DNA from: Cesiribacter andamanensis AMV16
GTDB lineage: Bacteria > Bacteroidota > Bacteroidia > Cytophagales > Cyclobacteriaceae
Length of the DNA stretch: 64,000 nt
Assembly: GCF_000348925.1 (NCBI RefSeq)
Contig: NZ_AODQ01000009.1
Location: 1-64,000 of the forward strand
Reading direction: 5' to 3'
Below the pieces are notes generated by a model. It searched no databases. It saw only the letters and a program-made list of their open reading frames with translations, and was not told where the DNA came from. Below, in pieces: positions 53,565 to 61,990 of this stretch. Within the stretch, counting starts at the first letter, position 1. Every line of letters starts with the position of its first letter. The position numbers and the translations under genes were made by a program.

Positions 53565-56500
53565 ATGGCTCAAAAATATCCTGAATACAAAGGCATCAAT
53601 TATGCCGACATCGCCGAGCAGGTCCTTACTTTCTGGAAAGAAAAAGAGGTGTTTGAACGCTCGGTAAGCGAGCGGGAAGGTGCCCCCACCTTCACCTTTT
53701 TCGAAGGCCCCCCTTCGGCCAATGGTACGCCGGGCATTCACCACGTCATGGCCCGTACGGTAAAAGACATTTTCTGCCGCTACAAAACCATGCAGGGCTT
53801 TCAGGTAAAGCGCAAAGGCGGCTGGGATACCCATGGCCTGCCCGTAGAGCTGCAGGTAGAAAAAGAGCTGGGCATCACCAAGGAAGATATCGGCAAGAAA
53901 ATCTCCGTAGAGGAATACAACCGCAAGTGTCGGGAAGCGGTGATGAAATTCAAGGACCAGTGGGACGAGCTGACCCAGAAAATGGGTTATTGGGTAGACC
54001 TGGACAAGCCCTACATCACCTTTGAGCCCCAGTACATCGAAAGCCTCTGGCACCTGCTCAAAAAGCTCTACGACAAGGGCCTGCTCTACAAGGGGTATAC
54101 CATCCAGCCCTACTCGCCCGGTGCCGGTACCGGCCTGAGCTCGCACGAGCTGAACCAGCCCGGCTGCTACCGCAATGTAAAGGACGTATCGGCTACGGCC
54201 CTGTTTAAGGTAAAGGGTACGGAGCGGGACTACCTCATGGCCTGGACCACCACCCCCTGGACACTGCCCTCCAACAACTCGCTGGCCGTGGGCAAGAACA
54301 TTACCTACGTAAAAGTAGCCACCTATAACCCCTATACCTACCAGCCCATCAATGTGATCCTGGCCAAAGATCGCCTGCCTGCTTATTTTAATGAGAAAGC
54401 AAAGGAGATAGCGCTGGAGGAGTACAAAGAGGGAGACAAACTGATTCCCTGGCAGGTGCTGGACGAACTAAAGGGAAGCCAGCTGGTAGGCACCTCCTAC
54501 GAGCAGCTGATGCCCTACATCCCCCTGGCCGCACCGGCCCTAACGGTGCTGGAAGGCGATTTTGTGACCACCGAAGATGGTACCGGCATTGTGCACTTGG
54601 CCCAGGCCTTCGGTGCCGATGACTACCGCGTCAGCGTCGCCAATGGGGTACCCGGCGTATTTGTAAAAGATGAGGACGGCAACCCCATGCCCGCCGTCGA
54701 CAAGCAGGGCCGCTTTGTAAAGGAAATGGGCGATTTGGCCGGCCGCTATGTGAAGGAAGAATTTTATGCAGATGAGGTGCGAAATGCTCCCGACTTTAAG
54801 TCGACCGACGTCTACATCTCCATCAAACTAAAGGAAGAGGGCAAGGCCTTTAAGGTAGAAAAGTACGAGCACAGCTACCCCCATTGCTGGCGCACCGATA
54901 AGCCTATTCTTTACTACCCCCTGGAGAGCTGGTTCATCAAAACCACCGCCTACAAAGAGCAGCTGGTGCGCCTGAACCGCACCATCAACTGGAAGCCCGA
55001 AAGCACCGGCATCGGCCGCTTTGGCAACTGGCTGGAAAACCTGGTAGACTGGAACCTGAGCCGCAGCCGCTACTGGGGCACCCCCCTGCCCATCTGGCGC
55101 ACCGAAGACAAGAAAGAAGAAAAATGCATCGGCTCGCTGGCCGAGCTAAAGGCCGAAGTAGCCAAAGCCATTGCCGCCGGCATCGACCAGAAGCCCATCG
55201 AGGGCGATTTCGATCCGCACCGCCCCTTTGTGGACGAGGTGTATCTGGTAAGTGACAGTGGCAAAAAAATGACGCGGGAGGCCGACCTGATCGACGTTTG
55301 GTTCGATTCCGGCGCCATGCCCTATGCCCAGTGGCACTGGCCGTTTGAGGCCCAGGATGTATTAAAGGAAAACTTCCCCGCCGACTTTATCGCCGAGGGG
55401 GTAGACCAGACCCGCGGCTGGTTCTTTACGCTGCATGCCCTGGCGGTGATGCTCTTCGATGATGTGGCCTTCAAAAATGTGATCGCCAACGGCCTGGTGC
55501 TGGACAAGAATGGGAATAAGATGAGCAAGCGCCTGGGCAATGCCATCGACCCCTTCAAAACCCTGGCCCAGTACGGTCCCGACGCCACCCGCTGGTACAT
55601 GATCGCCAACGCCAACCCCTGGGACAACCTCAAGTTTGATCTGGAGGGCATTGTAGAAGTGCAGCGCCGCTTTTTCGGCACCCTGCACAACACCTACAAC
55701 TTCTTTGCCCTCTATGCCAACCTGGATGGCTTCCGCTACCAGGAAGGCGAAGTGCCCCTGGAGCAGCGCACCGAAAGCGACCGCTGGATCATCAGCCGCC
55801 TCAACAGCCTGATCGCAGACGTAGAGCGCGCCTACAACGACTACGAGCCGACCAAAGCCGCCCGGGCCATCTCCGACTTTACCGTCGATGACCTGAGCAA
55901 CTGGTACGTGCGCCTGAACCGCAAGCGTTTCTGGCGCGGCGATTATACACAGGACAAACAGGCCGCCTACCAGACCCTCTACGACTGTCTGGAGGTGATT
56001 GCCCGCCTGTCGGCCCCCATTGCCCCCTTCTATGCCGAGCTGCTCTACCGCAACCTCAATGGGGTAAGCGGCCGCCAGCAGCAGGAGAGTGTGCACCTGG
56101 CGCTATTCCCCAAAGCCGACCAGGGCCGCATTGATCTGGATCTGGAAGAGCGCATGCACGATGCCCAGATCATCTCTTCGCTGGTGCACTCGCTGCGCAA
56201 GAAAGAGAAGATCAAGGTGCGCCAGCCCCTGAGCCGCATCCTCATCCCCATCCTCAACCAGCACCAGCGGGAGATGATCTCGGCCGTGGAAGACCTGATC
56301 CTGAATGAGGTGAATGTAAAAAGCATTGAGTACATCGACGATGCCTCCGGCGTGCTGGTGAAGCAGATCAAGCCCAACCTGCCCCGCCTGGGCAAGACGT
56401 ATGGTCCGCGCATGAAGGAGATCACAGGCGCCGTAGCCAAGTTCGAGCAGGCCGATATTGCAAGACTGGAGCGGGAAGGGGTATATACCCTGGAGCTGCC

Positions 56501-56882
56501 TGGCGGCCCCATTAACCTGACGCTGGAAGATGTGCTGATCACCTCCCAGGACATTCCCGGCTGGTCAGTGGCCTCGGAAGAAGACATCACCGTGGCCCTG
56601 GACATGCAGATCTCCGACGAGCTGCGGCAGGAAGGCATAGCCCGGGACCTGGTAAACCGCCTGCAGAACCTGCGCAAGGATATGGGGCTGGACGTACAGG
56701 ACAAGATCAGCATTACCGTAGCCCGTGGCGAAACCCTGGTGAATGCCGCCCTGGAAGCCAACCGGGAGTACATCTGCACCGAAACCCAGGCCCTGCAGCT
56801 CCAGTTCACCGACCAGCTGCCCGAGGGCACCCTGCTGGAAATGGACGATGTGCAGCTACGGGTGCAGGTAGAGCAGGTGTAA
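53565..56882 (+). CDS. ileS: Isoleucine--tRNA ligase, type 2 (GXHH motif)
   Basis: 1105 residues, longer than the type-1 bacterial enzyme. The motif usually written HIGH reads G57-I58-H59-H60 (NGTPGIHHV), and the second signature is KMSKR. The long form with GXHH is the type-2 class described as strongly resistant to mupirocin. Editing-domain features (GTGIVHLAQAFGADDYRV) and the anticodon region are intact. It charges tRNA-Ile. Its promoter box is close upstream, and a terminator cassette follows. Confidence 0.95.
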   Translation: MAQKYPEYKGINYADIAEQVLTFWKEKEVFERSVSEREGAPTFTFFEGPPSANGTPGIHHVMARTVKDIFCRYKTMQGFQVKRKGGWDTHGLPVELQVEKELGITKEDIGKKISVEEYNRKCREAVMKFKDQWDELTQKMGYWVDLDKPYITFEPQYIESLWHLLKKLYDKGLLYKGYTIQPYSPGAGTGLSSHELNQPGCYRNVKDVSATALFKVKGTERDYLMAWTTTPWTLPSNNSLAVGKNITYVKVATYNPYTYQPINVILAKDRLPAYFNEKAKEIALEEYKEGDKLIPWQVLDELKGSQLVGTSYEQLMPYIPLAAPALTVLEGDFVTTEDGTGIVHLAQAFGADDYRVSVANGVPGVFVKDEDGNPMPAVDKQGRFVKEMGDLAGRYVKEEFYADEVRNAPDFKSTDVYISIKLKEEGKAFKVEKYEHSYPHCWRTDKPILYYPLESWFIKTTAYKEQLVRLNRTINWKPESTGIGRFGNWLENLVDWNLSRSRYWGTPLPIWRTEDKKEEKCIGSLAELKAEVAKAIAAGIDQKPIEGDFDPHRPFVDEVYLVSDSGKKMTREADLIDVWFDSGAMPYAQWHWPFEAQDVLKENFPADFIAEGVDQTRGWFFTLHALAVMLFDDVAFKNVIANGLVLDKNGNKMSKRLGNAIDPFKTLAQYGPDATRWYMIANANPWDNLKFDLEGIVEVQRRFFGTLHNTYNFFALYANLDGFRYQEGEVPLEQRTESDRWIISRLNSLIADVERAYNDYEPTKAARAISDFTVDDLSNWYVRLNRKRFWRGDYTQDKQAAYQTLYDCLEVIARLSAPIAPFYAELLYRNLNGVSGRQQQESVHLALFPKADQGRIDLDLEERMHDAQIISSLVHSLRKKEKIKVRQPLSRILIPILNQHQREMISAVEDLILNEVNVKSIEYIDDASGVLVKQIKPNLPRLGKTYGPRMKEITGAVAKFEQADIARLEREGVYTLELPGGPINLTLEDVLITSQDIPGWSVASEEDITVALDMQISDELRQEGIARDLVNRLQNLRKDMGLDVQDKISITVARGETLVNAALEANREYICTETQALQLQFTDQLPEGTLLEMDDVQLRVQVEQV

Positions 56883-56992
56883 AGCGCTGTTTGCAGGAAT
56901 TTAAACCAAAAAAGACATGAATCCTGTAGAATCTTGATGTTTCATCATAAACAAAAAGATAATTCATCCCGAATTTTAGAAATGGCTCACTA

Positions 56993-57040
56993 GATAAAAA
57001 AACAAGCTCTAGATAATATTCTAGAGCTTGCTTTTTTATC
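56993..57040. terminator. Terminator of ileS
   Basis: GATAAAAAAA then CAAGCTCTAGA, loop TAATAT, then TCTAGAGCTTG and a T-rich arm. Perfect 11-bp core; it can work in both directions. Confidence 0.85.
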
Positions 57041-57142
57041 TCTACAGTCTGTCTTTGCTGAGAGGCATGGCTGGACCTCGGTGACGGTTGCTGCCGACCG
57101 ATTCTTCTGCTCCGCTCCCTAATAATAATGTCTCCAGAGAAT

Positions 57143-57176
57143 AAAAAAGACCTCAGAGCTACTTCTGAGGCCTTTT
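57143..57176 (-). terminator. Terminator of the M43 protease gene
   Basis: CCTCAGA (57151-57157) pairs with TCTGAGG (57164-57170), flanked by A and T runs; it lies 60 bp beyond the stop of the protease. Confidence 0.7.
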
Positions 57177-57232
57177 AATTAAGATCATCGCCAAATTAAA
57201 ATTCGGGGTGCCCCATGATTAAGTGGCCGGCA

Positions 57233-59488
57233 TTAGTGCTGGATTATCACATGAACCACCTGGGTGCCAGTAGCGTGTACAAGATGTAGGTGGTAGATAC
57301 CATTTGGTAACGTCCTTACCGGGATGGTTAATTTTTTTCTAACATCCTTTTTAGAATACACCAATTCATTTGAGTTATTATAAAGGTAAATGTCGACGGC
57401 TGTATCCAACCCATCCTTAACCTTGAGGGTAGTCTCATTTATCTCAATATTGAACTCCCCATCGGCAGGGTTAGGGAATACACTCATTGGTTCCCAACAG
57501 TTACTGCCAGTACAAGGATTGGGCGAACAGCCCGTGGTCCTGATGCCGCAGTAACACTCATCGGGCTGATGGAAGGTAGTTGTTGTACTGCTTGTTTGGG
57601 AGCAAAACCTGTCTCGCCTTATGGTATTGGTGATTGTATAGGGTTGGCTTGAATTATGGTTAACACCGCCGGTATTAATTACTTCTACCGAGTTTCCTGA
57701 TCCTAACAGGTATAAATTGCTTGTGTTTATGCTCCAGGTATAGGTAGCCCCTGCCAGCTGTGGGAGTGTCCACTTATGCCGGGGCTTTATACAATCAGTA
57801 GTAATCACCTCCAGGCTAGCGGTTGGCTGTCCAACCCATACATTATGCCGGTAAGAAATAGGTCCCCCGCAAGGCCCTGTTACGTCAGCCTGCACCCAAC
57901 CCGGACCATTAACGCCTGAGGCTGCAGCTACCACATAATTACTTGTGCCTTGACCAGATATGTAGTCCAGATTGCCGCTTTTAGTCCATTCTACACTTAC
58001 ACCTGGTGCTAAATTAGAAACACTAAAGGTGGCATTTGATGTGCAAACCAAACTTGGACCACTAACCTGTGAGGGTTGAGTGCCAAAGGTTACCTGATAT
58101 CTGCCTAGGGCTGTCCCTCCATTTGTAATTCTGACTAAATAGTTGTTCCCTGGTTGGAACACATTGCAAGGCATATCGATTGTTCCTGAATTGCTAGTTT
58201 GGGATGCTATTGGATTGGGCGCAGCTCTGAAAACCTGTGGATTGCCGGTTGGGACTACATTGTATACTTCTATCAGTTGCACTGGATTGTTAAATCCGCT
58301 TATATCCCCTACTGTTAGTAAATATTTATCTGAGCTACCATCCGTAGGTATGGTGACGCGAATCCAATCTTCTGAATCTGGGCAAAAATTGGTGTGAAAG
58401 GAATGTGTTTGAGGAATATTAAGTTCTATAGGAGATGCTTCTATATCAGAGTTGTCAGGTTCAAACCTATCGAATCCGTTATTGGCATTTGGATTCCATT
58501 GTCCTTGTGAAATTTCGTTTGATCTGCCATGAAAAGCTTTTTGATACATTACGTTTCTCTGGCCTGGGGTAAAATTAGATCTGCAACTTTCATTATTGCT
58601 ATTCAATCCATTTCCATTGCCATAAGCCATTACATTAAAAACATCCGGGCTATACCTTGCTCCATAAAAATCAGTTTCTGTTCCGGTATAGCTACAAGTT
58701 GCTAAGTCATATTGGCCGGTCATCCTTGGGTCAGCCGGAGTATCACATAGTAAATCACCTGTTACGTCACAGGTACTTCCCAAATATGCGTTAGTACCAC
58801 AGAGCGGTCTAAATACATATCCTCTGCTTACCGGCTCTCGCCTACATGGTAGGTTATAGCCCCAGTGGGTATGAAATAAGCCGAAGTAATGGCCTACTTC
58901 ATGAGTCAATGTTGATGCCCCTCCGTCAAAAAGGAATCTTTCTCTATCTATAAAGATACCGTTATAAACTGGACTGAACTGATTTCCTCCTTCATTAACA
59001 ATATGAATATTCACAAATCCCGGCCTTCTATTCGCATTAGCAACGCTTAATTTCTGCCAATCATCGACTGCAATTGCATCAGTGTCACGTACTGGATCTA
59101 TGCAATAATAGAATTGAATATTCACTCCACTTTGCCAGAAGGTATTGTTTAAATGATCCATTGCAAATTTAATCTCTTGTTCATCAGGCAAGGGATTTGT
59201 GTTCAATCCGGGATTACCGTTGTCATCCACATGCATCCAGAATTGAATAGGAACCCTAAGCCAAGGCTCCCTCACATCACTTTCTAGAATTCTTGTATTA
59301 GGAGAACCTTCATAAATTGCATAAAGGCTGTCATACATATTATCCAGGTAACCTGGATTGCCGTACCAGGGAATGCTCTCGTATTCTTGTTCCGATACAT
59401 CTGGTGTTGTACACTCCTCTGTTTGGGCAATAGAAATCTGGCTATACAGGCAGAGTAAGCCTGTAAGCAAAATAGGTAGGATTTTCAT
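57233..59488 (-). CDS. Secreted M43-family metalloprotease with T9SS sorting domain
   Basis: 751 residues. A signal peptide (LPILLTGLLCLYSQISIAQ) is followed by the pappalysin-type zinc motif HEVGHYFGLFH (ligands His196, His200 and His206 around Glu197) and a downstream Met-turn (VFNVMAYGN). The C-terminal half has Ig-like repeats and several Cys pairs, ending with SVFPNPADGEFNIEI and LTIPVRTLPNGIYHLHLVHATG, a T9SS type-A sorting domain. It should degrade proteins outside the cell. Gene and flanks are more AT-rich than the surroundings, and the small lipoprotein gene 8 bp upstream shares this. Confidence 0.92.
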   Translation of the reverse strand: MKILPILLTGLLCLYSQISIAQTEECTTPDVSEQEYESIPWYGNPGYLDNMYDSLYAIYEGSPNTRILESDVREPWLRVPIQFWMHVDDNGNPGLNTNPLPDEQEIKFAMDHLNNTFWQSGVNIQFYYCIDPVRDTDAIAVDDWQKLSVANANRRPGFVNIHIVNEGGNQFSPVYNGIFIDRERFLFDGGASTLTHEVGHYFGLFHTHWGYNLPCRREPVSRGYVFRPLCGTNAYLGSTCDVTGDLLCDTPADPRMTGQYDLATCSYTGTETDFYGARYSPDVFNVMAYGNGNGLNSNNESCRSNFTPGQRNVMYQKAFHGRSNEISQGQWNPNANNGFDRFEPDNSDIEASPIELNIPQTHSFHTNFCPDSEDWIRVTIPTDGSSDKYLLTVGDISGFNNPVQLIEVYNVVPTGNPQVFRAAPNPIASQTSNSGTIDMPCNVFQPGNNYLVRITNGGTALGRYQVTFGTQPSQVSGPSLVCTSNATFSVSNLAPGVSVEWTKSGNLDYISGQGTSNYVVAAASGVNGPGWVQADVTGPCGGPISYRHNVWVGQPTASLEVITTDCIKPRHKWTLPQLAGATYTWSINTSNLYLLGSGNSVEVINTGGVNHNSSQPYTITNTIRRDRFCSQTSSTTTTFHQPDECYCGIRTTGCSPNPCTGSNCWEPMSVFPNPADGEFNIEINETTLKVKDGLDTAVDIYLYNNSNELVYSKKDVRKKLTIPVRTLPNGIYHLHLVHATGTQVVHVIIQH

Positions 59489-59496
59489 GTTTTGGG

Positions 59497-59988
59497 TTAT
59501 TTGGGAATCGTGGTATAGAAAGTTAGATATGGAATTTTCTCACCAGAGTAGGTCACATAAAGCTCTTTGTTATAAAAGATCTGCAAATCCCGATACTCAT
59601 GAAAATCACACTTGCCTTCCTTCAGATAGAACTCCATTCGTAGTGTATCTATATTGTCATTGCCAAAGTAGAGGTAATATTGCCTTATGTTAATATTACT
59701 AAGATCATAGTCTTTAGCTCGCAGGGGTTCAAATTGTGCACGGCCTGCTTGGCTTAGGAAATTTCGAACTTCCTCGCCCTGATCATTAAGTATGGTAAAA
59801 TCATAATGATACTTACTGGAGTAGTGAAGAAGATTTCTTCCGTCTTGGTTACTTAAAATTTCAAATAATAGGGGCCTTTCATAAAGCCTGTAATCATCAC
59901 TATTACAGCGACTGCCGAAAGGTCCGCTCTCGCAGCTAAAAAGGCACGAGCTAGCGCTGAGGATAAAGAGGAGAAGGATGTTTTTCAT
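59497..59988 (-). CDS. Lipoprotein of unknown function, 163 residues
   Basis: The lipobox in SSCLFSC gives a short lipoprotein after ATG 59988. The mature part is beta-rich (DYRLYERPLLFEILSNQDGR, IRQYYLYFGNDNIDTLRMEFYLKEG) with no recognised family. It ends 8 bp before the M43 protease start on the same strand, so the two are probably one transcript; its role may be linked to that protease. Base composition is AT-rich. Confidence 0.7.
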   Translation of the reverse strand: MKNILLLFILSASSCLFSCESGPFGSRCNSDDYRLYERPLLFEILSNQDGRNLLHYSSKYHYDFTILNDQGEEVRNFLSQAGRAQFEPLRAKDYDLSNINIRQYYLYFGNDNIDTLRMEFYLKEGKCDFHEYRDLQIFYNKELYVTYSGEKIPYLTFYTTIPK

Positions 59989-60446
59989 AGTGTTTGTTTT
60001 GTGAATCAGCTTGTCTGATATGGTGAAACGAGCAGACCAGTAGTTCAGCGAAAGATATAGACAAAATCACTCTTTCAGTCAAATCCCTCTTGCTACTTTA
60101 GCCCTAAGGTATAGGAACATTGTTATAAACAAAAGACATGGAACATTTTTCACCTATTGCACCGTGATGGTCATACTGAATTAACCTGGCTATATAATTT
60201 CAGTATCCTACTTTCTTATTTCTTCATATTATTTTAATAGGAGAGTTTTTTTTAGCCTGCAGGCTCCAGCTAACAGTGCCCCACTACCACTACGGAAGTG
60301 TTGGTGAAAACACCAACGAGGGGAAAGATTGAGGGAATGAAAAAGCGAGAGGGTTCTAAACTTCCAGCTTTTTGTTTTGTTATAAGCCAAGATTTCCTAC
60401 CTTTTTAAAACAGCTCTTTATTGGCCAACCTAACCACATTTTTGCC
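59989..60446. other. AT-rich intergenic region
   Basis: 458 bp. It holds a small hairpin GTTGGTG/CACCAAC with an AAAA loop (60300-60317) and, on the minus strand, a TATCTTTC box (one mismatch from TAnnTTTG) near 60055 that could serve the lipoprotein-protease pair. No gene is supported. Confidence 0.45.
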
Positions 60447-61160
60447 ATGCCTGCCCCCCGATCCCTTCTCCCCTTTCTCTTCCTGGCCTTTAGCCTTCCG
60501 GCCTTAGCCCAGAACCTGACGCTGCAGATCAGCAACCCCCAGCCCCGGGTGGGCGAGTCCTTTACGGTAAGCTTCAGCATGGACTTTTTCAACGAGCAGA
60601 TGAGCCAGCAGCTGCAGCAACAGGCTTCTTTGGAAGTTAGCCAGCCCCCTTTCACTCACAAGCACTACAGCCGTACCTTTACGGCCACCAGGGCTGGTCA
60701 GTATACGCTGGGCCCCTACAGCTTTACCTTTAATGGCGTCACCCATACCAGCAATCAGCTAACCATTGAGGTGATAGAACCTCTGGCTAAAGAGGAGGGC
60801 ATATGGCTACGGCAGGTTCAGTTTGGCGGAGAAGACTTCCTGATCCTGGAGCAGATGATCCCCAACCTGCAGACTACTCCCATGACCCCATCGGAGTTTG
60901 AGCAGGGAATGCATCATGACTTCGAAAAAGCCTTTGCCAGCCTGAGACAGCAACCAGCAGCGGGTATTAACCTAAACAGAAGGCATAGCACCACCGCCGC
61001 CGAAAGCACTGATAAAACAGGGAAGGCCTCCATAGGCTACTCCCTGCAAATCTATCGCATCGAAAAAGAAGAAGCCTTTGCAGGCAGCCTGCAGCTACAG
61101 CCCGAGCATTTCCAGAACCTGCCGGCTAATATAGAGCTGCCCATGCTGGTGCTGCGGTGA
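60447..61160 (+). CDS. BatD-like exported protein
   Basis: 237 residues from ATG 60447. A signal peptide (PFLFLAFSLPALAQ) precedes LTLQISNPQPRVGESFTVSFSMDF, YSRTFTATRAGQYTLGPYSFTFNGVTHTSNQLTIEV, which resembles the N-terminal oxygen-tolerance BatD domain. Full BatD is longer, with membrane helices, and is coded with the bat/MoxR operon; here it stands alone and short, so it may be a free-standing relative. Confidence 0.68.
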   Translation: MPAPRSLLPFLFLAFSLPALAQNLTLQISNPQPRVGESFTVSFSMDFFNEQMSQQLQQQASLEVSQPPFTHKHYSRTFTATRAGQYTLGPYSFTFNGVTHTSNQLTIEVIEPLAKEEGIWLRQVQFGGEDFLILEQMIPNLQTTPMTPSEFEQGMHHDFEKAFASLRQQPAAGINLNRRHSTTAAESTDKTGKASIGYSLQIYRIEKEEAFAGSLQLQPEHFQNLPANIELPMLVLR

Positions 61161-61186
61161 GTTAACGGCCATTTCTGACAATTTCT

Positions 61187-61329
61187 GCAGTCGCTCGCCT
61201 CCGGGCCGGGGTGCGTAGCCGAGTGACTTTTATTCGTTAGGCCTCTGGCCGTAAGGGTTATGATAAGAAATATCTTTATTGGCCCGAGGCCTATAGATAA
61301 TCGTCACTCGCCCGGAGGCGAGCGACTGC
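61187..61329. repeat. Hairpin element with 19-bp inverted ends
   Basis: GCAGTCGCTCGCCTCCGGG (61187-61205) is the exact reverse complement of 61311-61329. Inner arms GAGTGAC/GTCACTC and AGGCCTC/GAGGCCT also pair. It is a 143-bp foldback element in an intergenic gap, without coding content. Confidence 0.78.
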
Positions 61330-61438
61330 CAAACGAATATAATTGGCAATGATTTTAACACATAATCTTATGCTTGGGACAATACTGTCTTTAAGGCCTG
61401 TCAGATTTGATGCTTACTCAAACCAAACATACACCACC

Positions 61439-61843
61439 ATGAAAACCAAGCCCTACCTTTTCACAAAATCCCTTCTCCTACTCCTATTGCTGGCCCTTTC
61501 GCCCTCCCTCCATGCCCAGGAAACCGGAGCGAAAACCGCCGAATTTACATGGGAGCTGAACGTTGATAAAGACCGCATAACCATTCGCTGTGCGGAAGGA
61601 TGCGCCTTTACAAACCTTGCCTTTTCTTCCAACAGAACCGTCACCCTAAATCAGGTTGGAATGCTGGATCTGGCAAAGAATCCGGATGAAGCCAGCAGCT
61701 CCGACTTTTTAATTACCTATCAAAAAAAGGGCAATAAGGTAATCCTGACAGGCATCAAAGGGGTAGCCTGGACTGAGCTTAGCTTTATAGCTGGCAGAGC
61801 AAGCTATACACTTGACCAAAATGGCCTTAGGGCTTCCCACTGA
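61439..61843 (+). CDS. Small secreted protein, unknown function
   Basis: 134 residues from ATG 61439. A strong signal peptide (SLLLLLLLALSPSLHAQ) is followed by a short mature protein with two Cys in IRCAEGCAFTNLAF that can form a disulfide. No known domain is seen. The upstream foldback element lies 110 bp away. Frame and codon use look normal for this genome. Confidence 0.72.
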   Translation: MKTKPYLFTKSLLLLLLLALSPSLHAQETGAKTAEFTWELNVDKDRITIRCAEGCAFTNLAFSSNRTVTLNQVGMLDLAKNPDEASSSDFLITYQKKGNKVILTGIKGVAWTELSFIAGRASYTLDQNGLRASH

Positions 61844-61990
61844 AGTAGCCATCCCTAACCTGGCCTCTAGGGACAGGTAGGGGCATCTTACCTCCTAAGG
61901 GGTGGTTTCGCCGCCAGCCAGACTACCATTTTCTCCTCTTTATAGTGTAAATTAGGGGCTGAAATTCAGTCTAACTCTAATTTATACACC

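Larger units (their letters stand above)
56965..57210. repeat. Inverted-repeat-bounded intergenic cassette after ileS
   Basis: CATCCCGAATTTTA (56965-56978) and TAAAATTCGGGGTG (57197-57210) are reverse complements with one mismatch. The bounding motif resembles the ATCATCCC/GGGATGAT ends of the cassette after glyS. Between them are two hairpin terminators and a GC-rich stretch with no gene. Confidence 0.65.
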
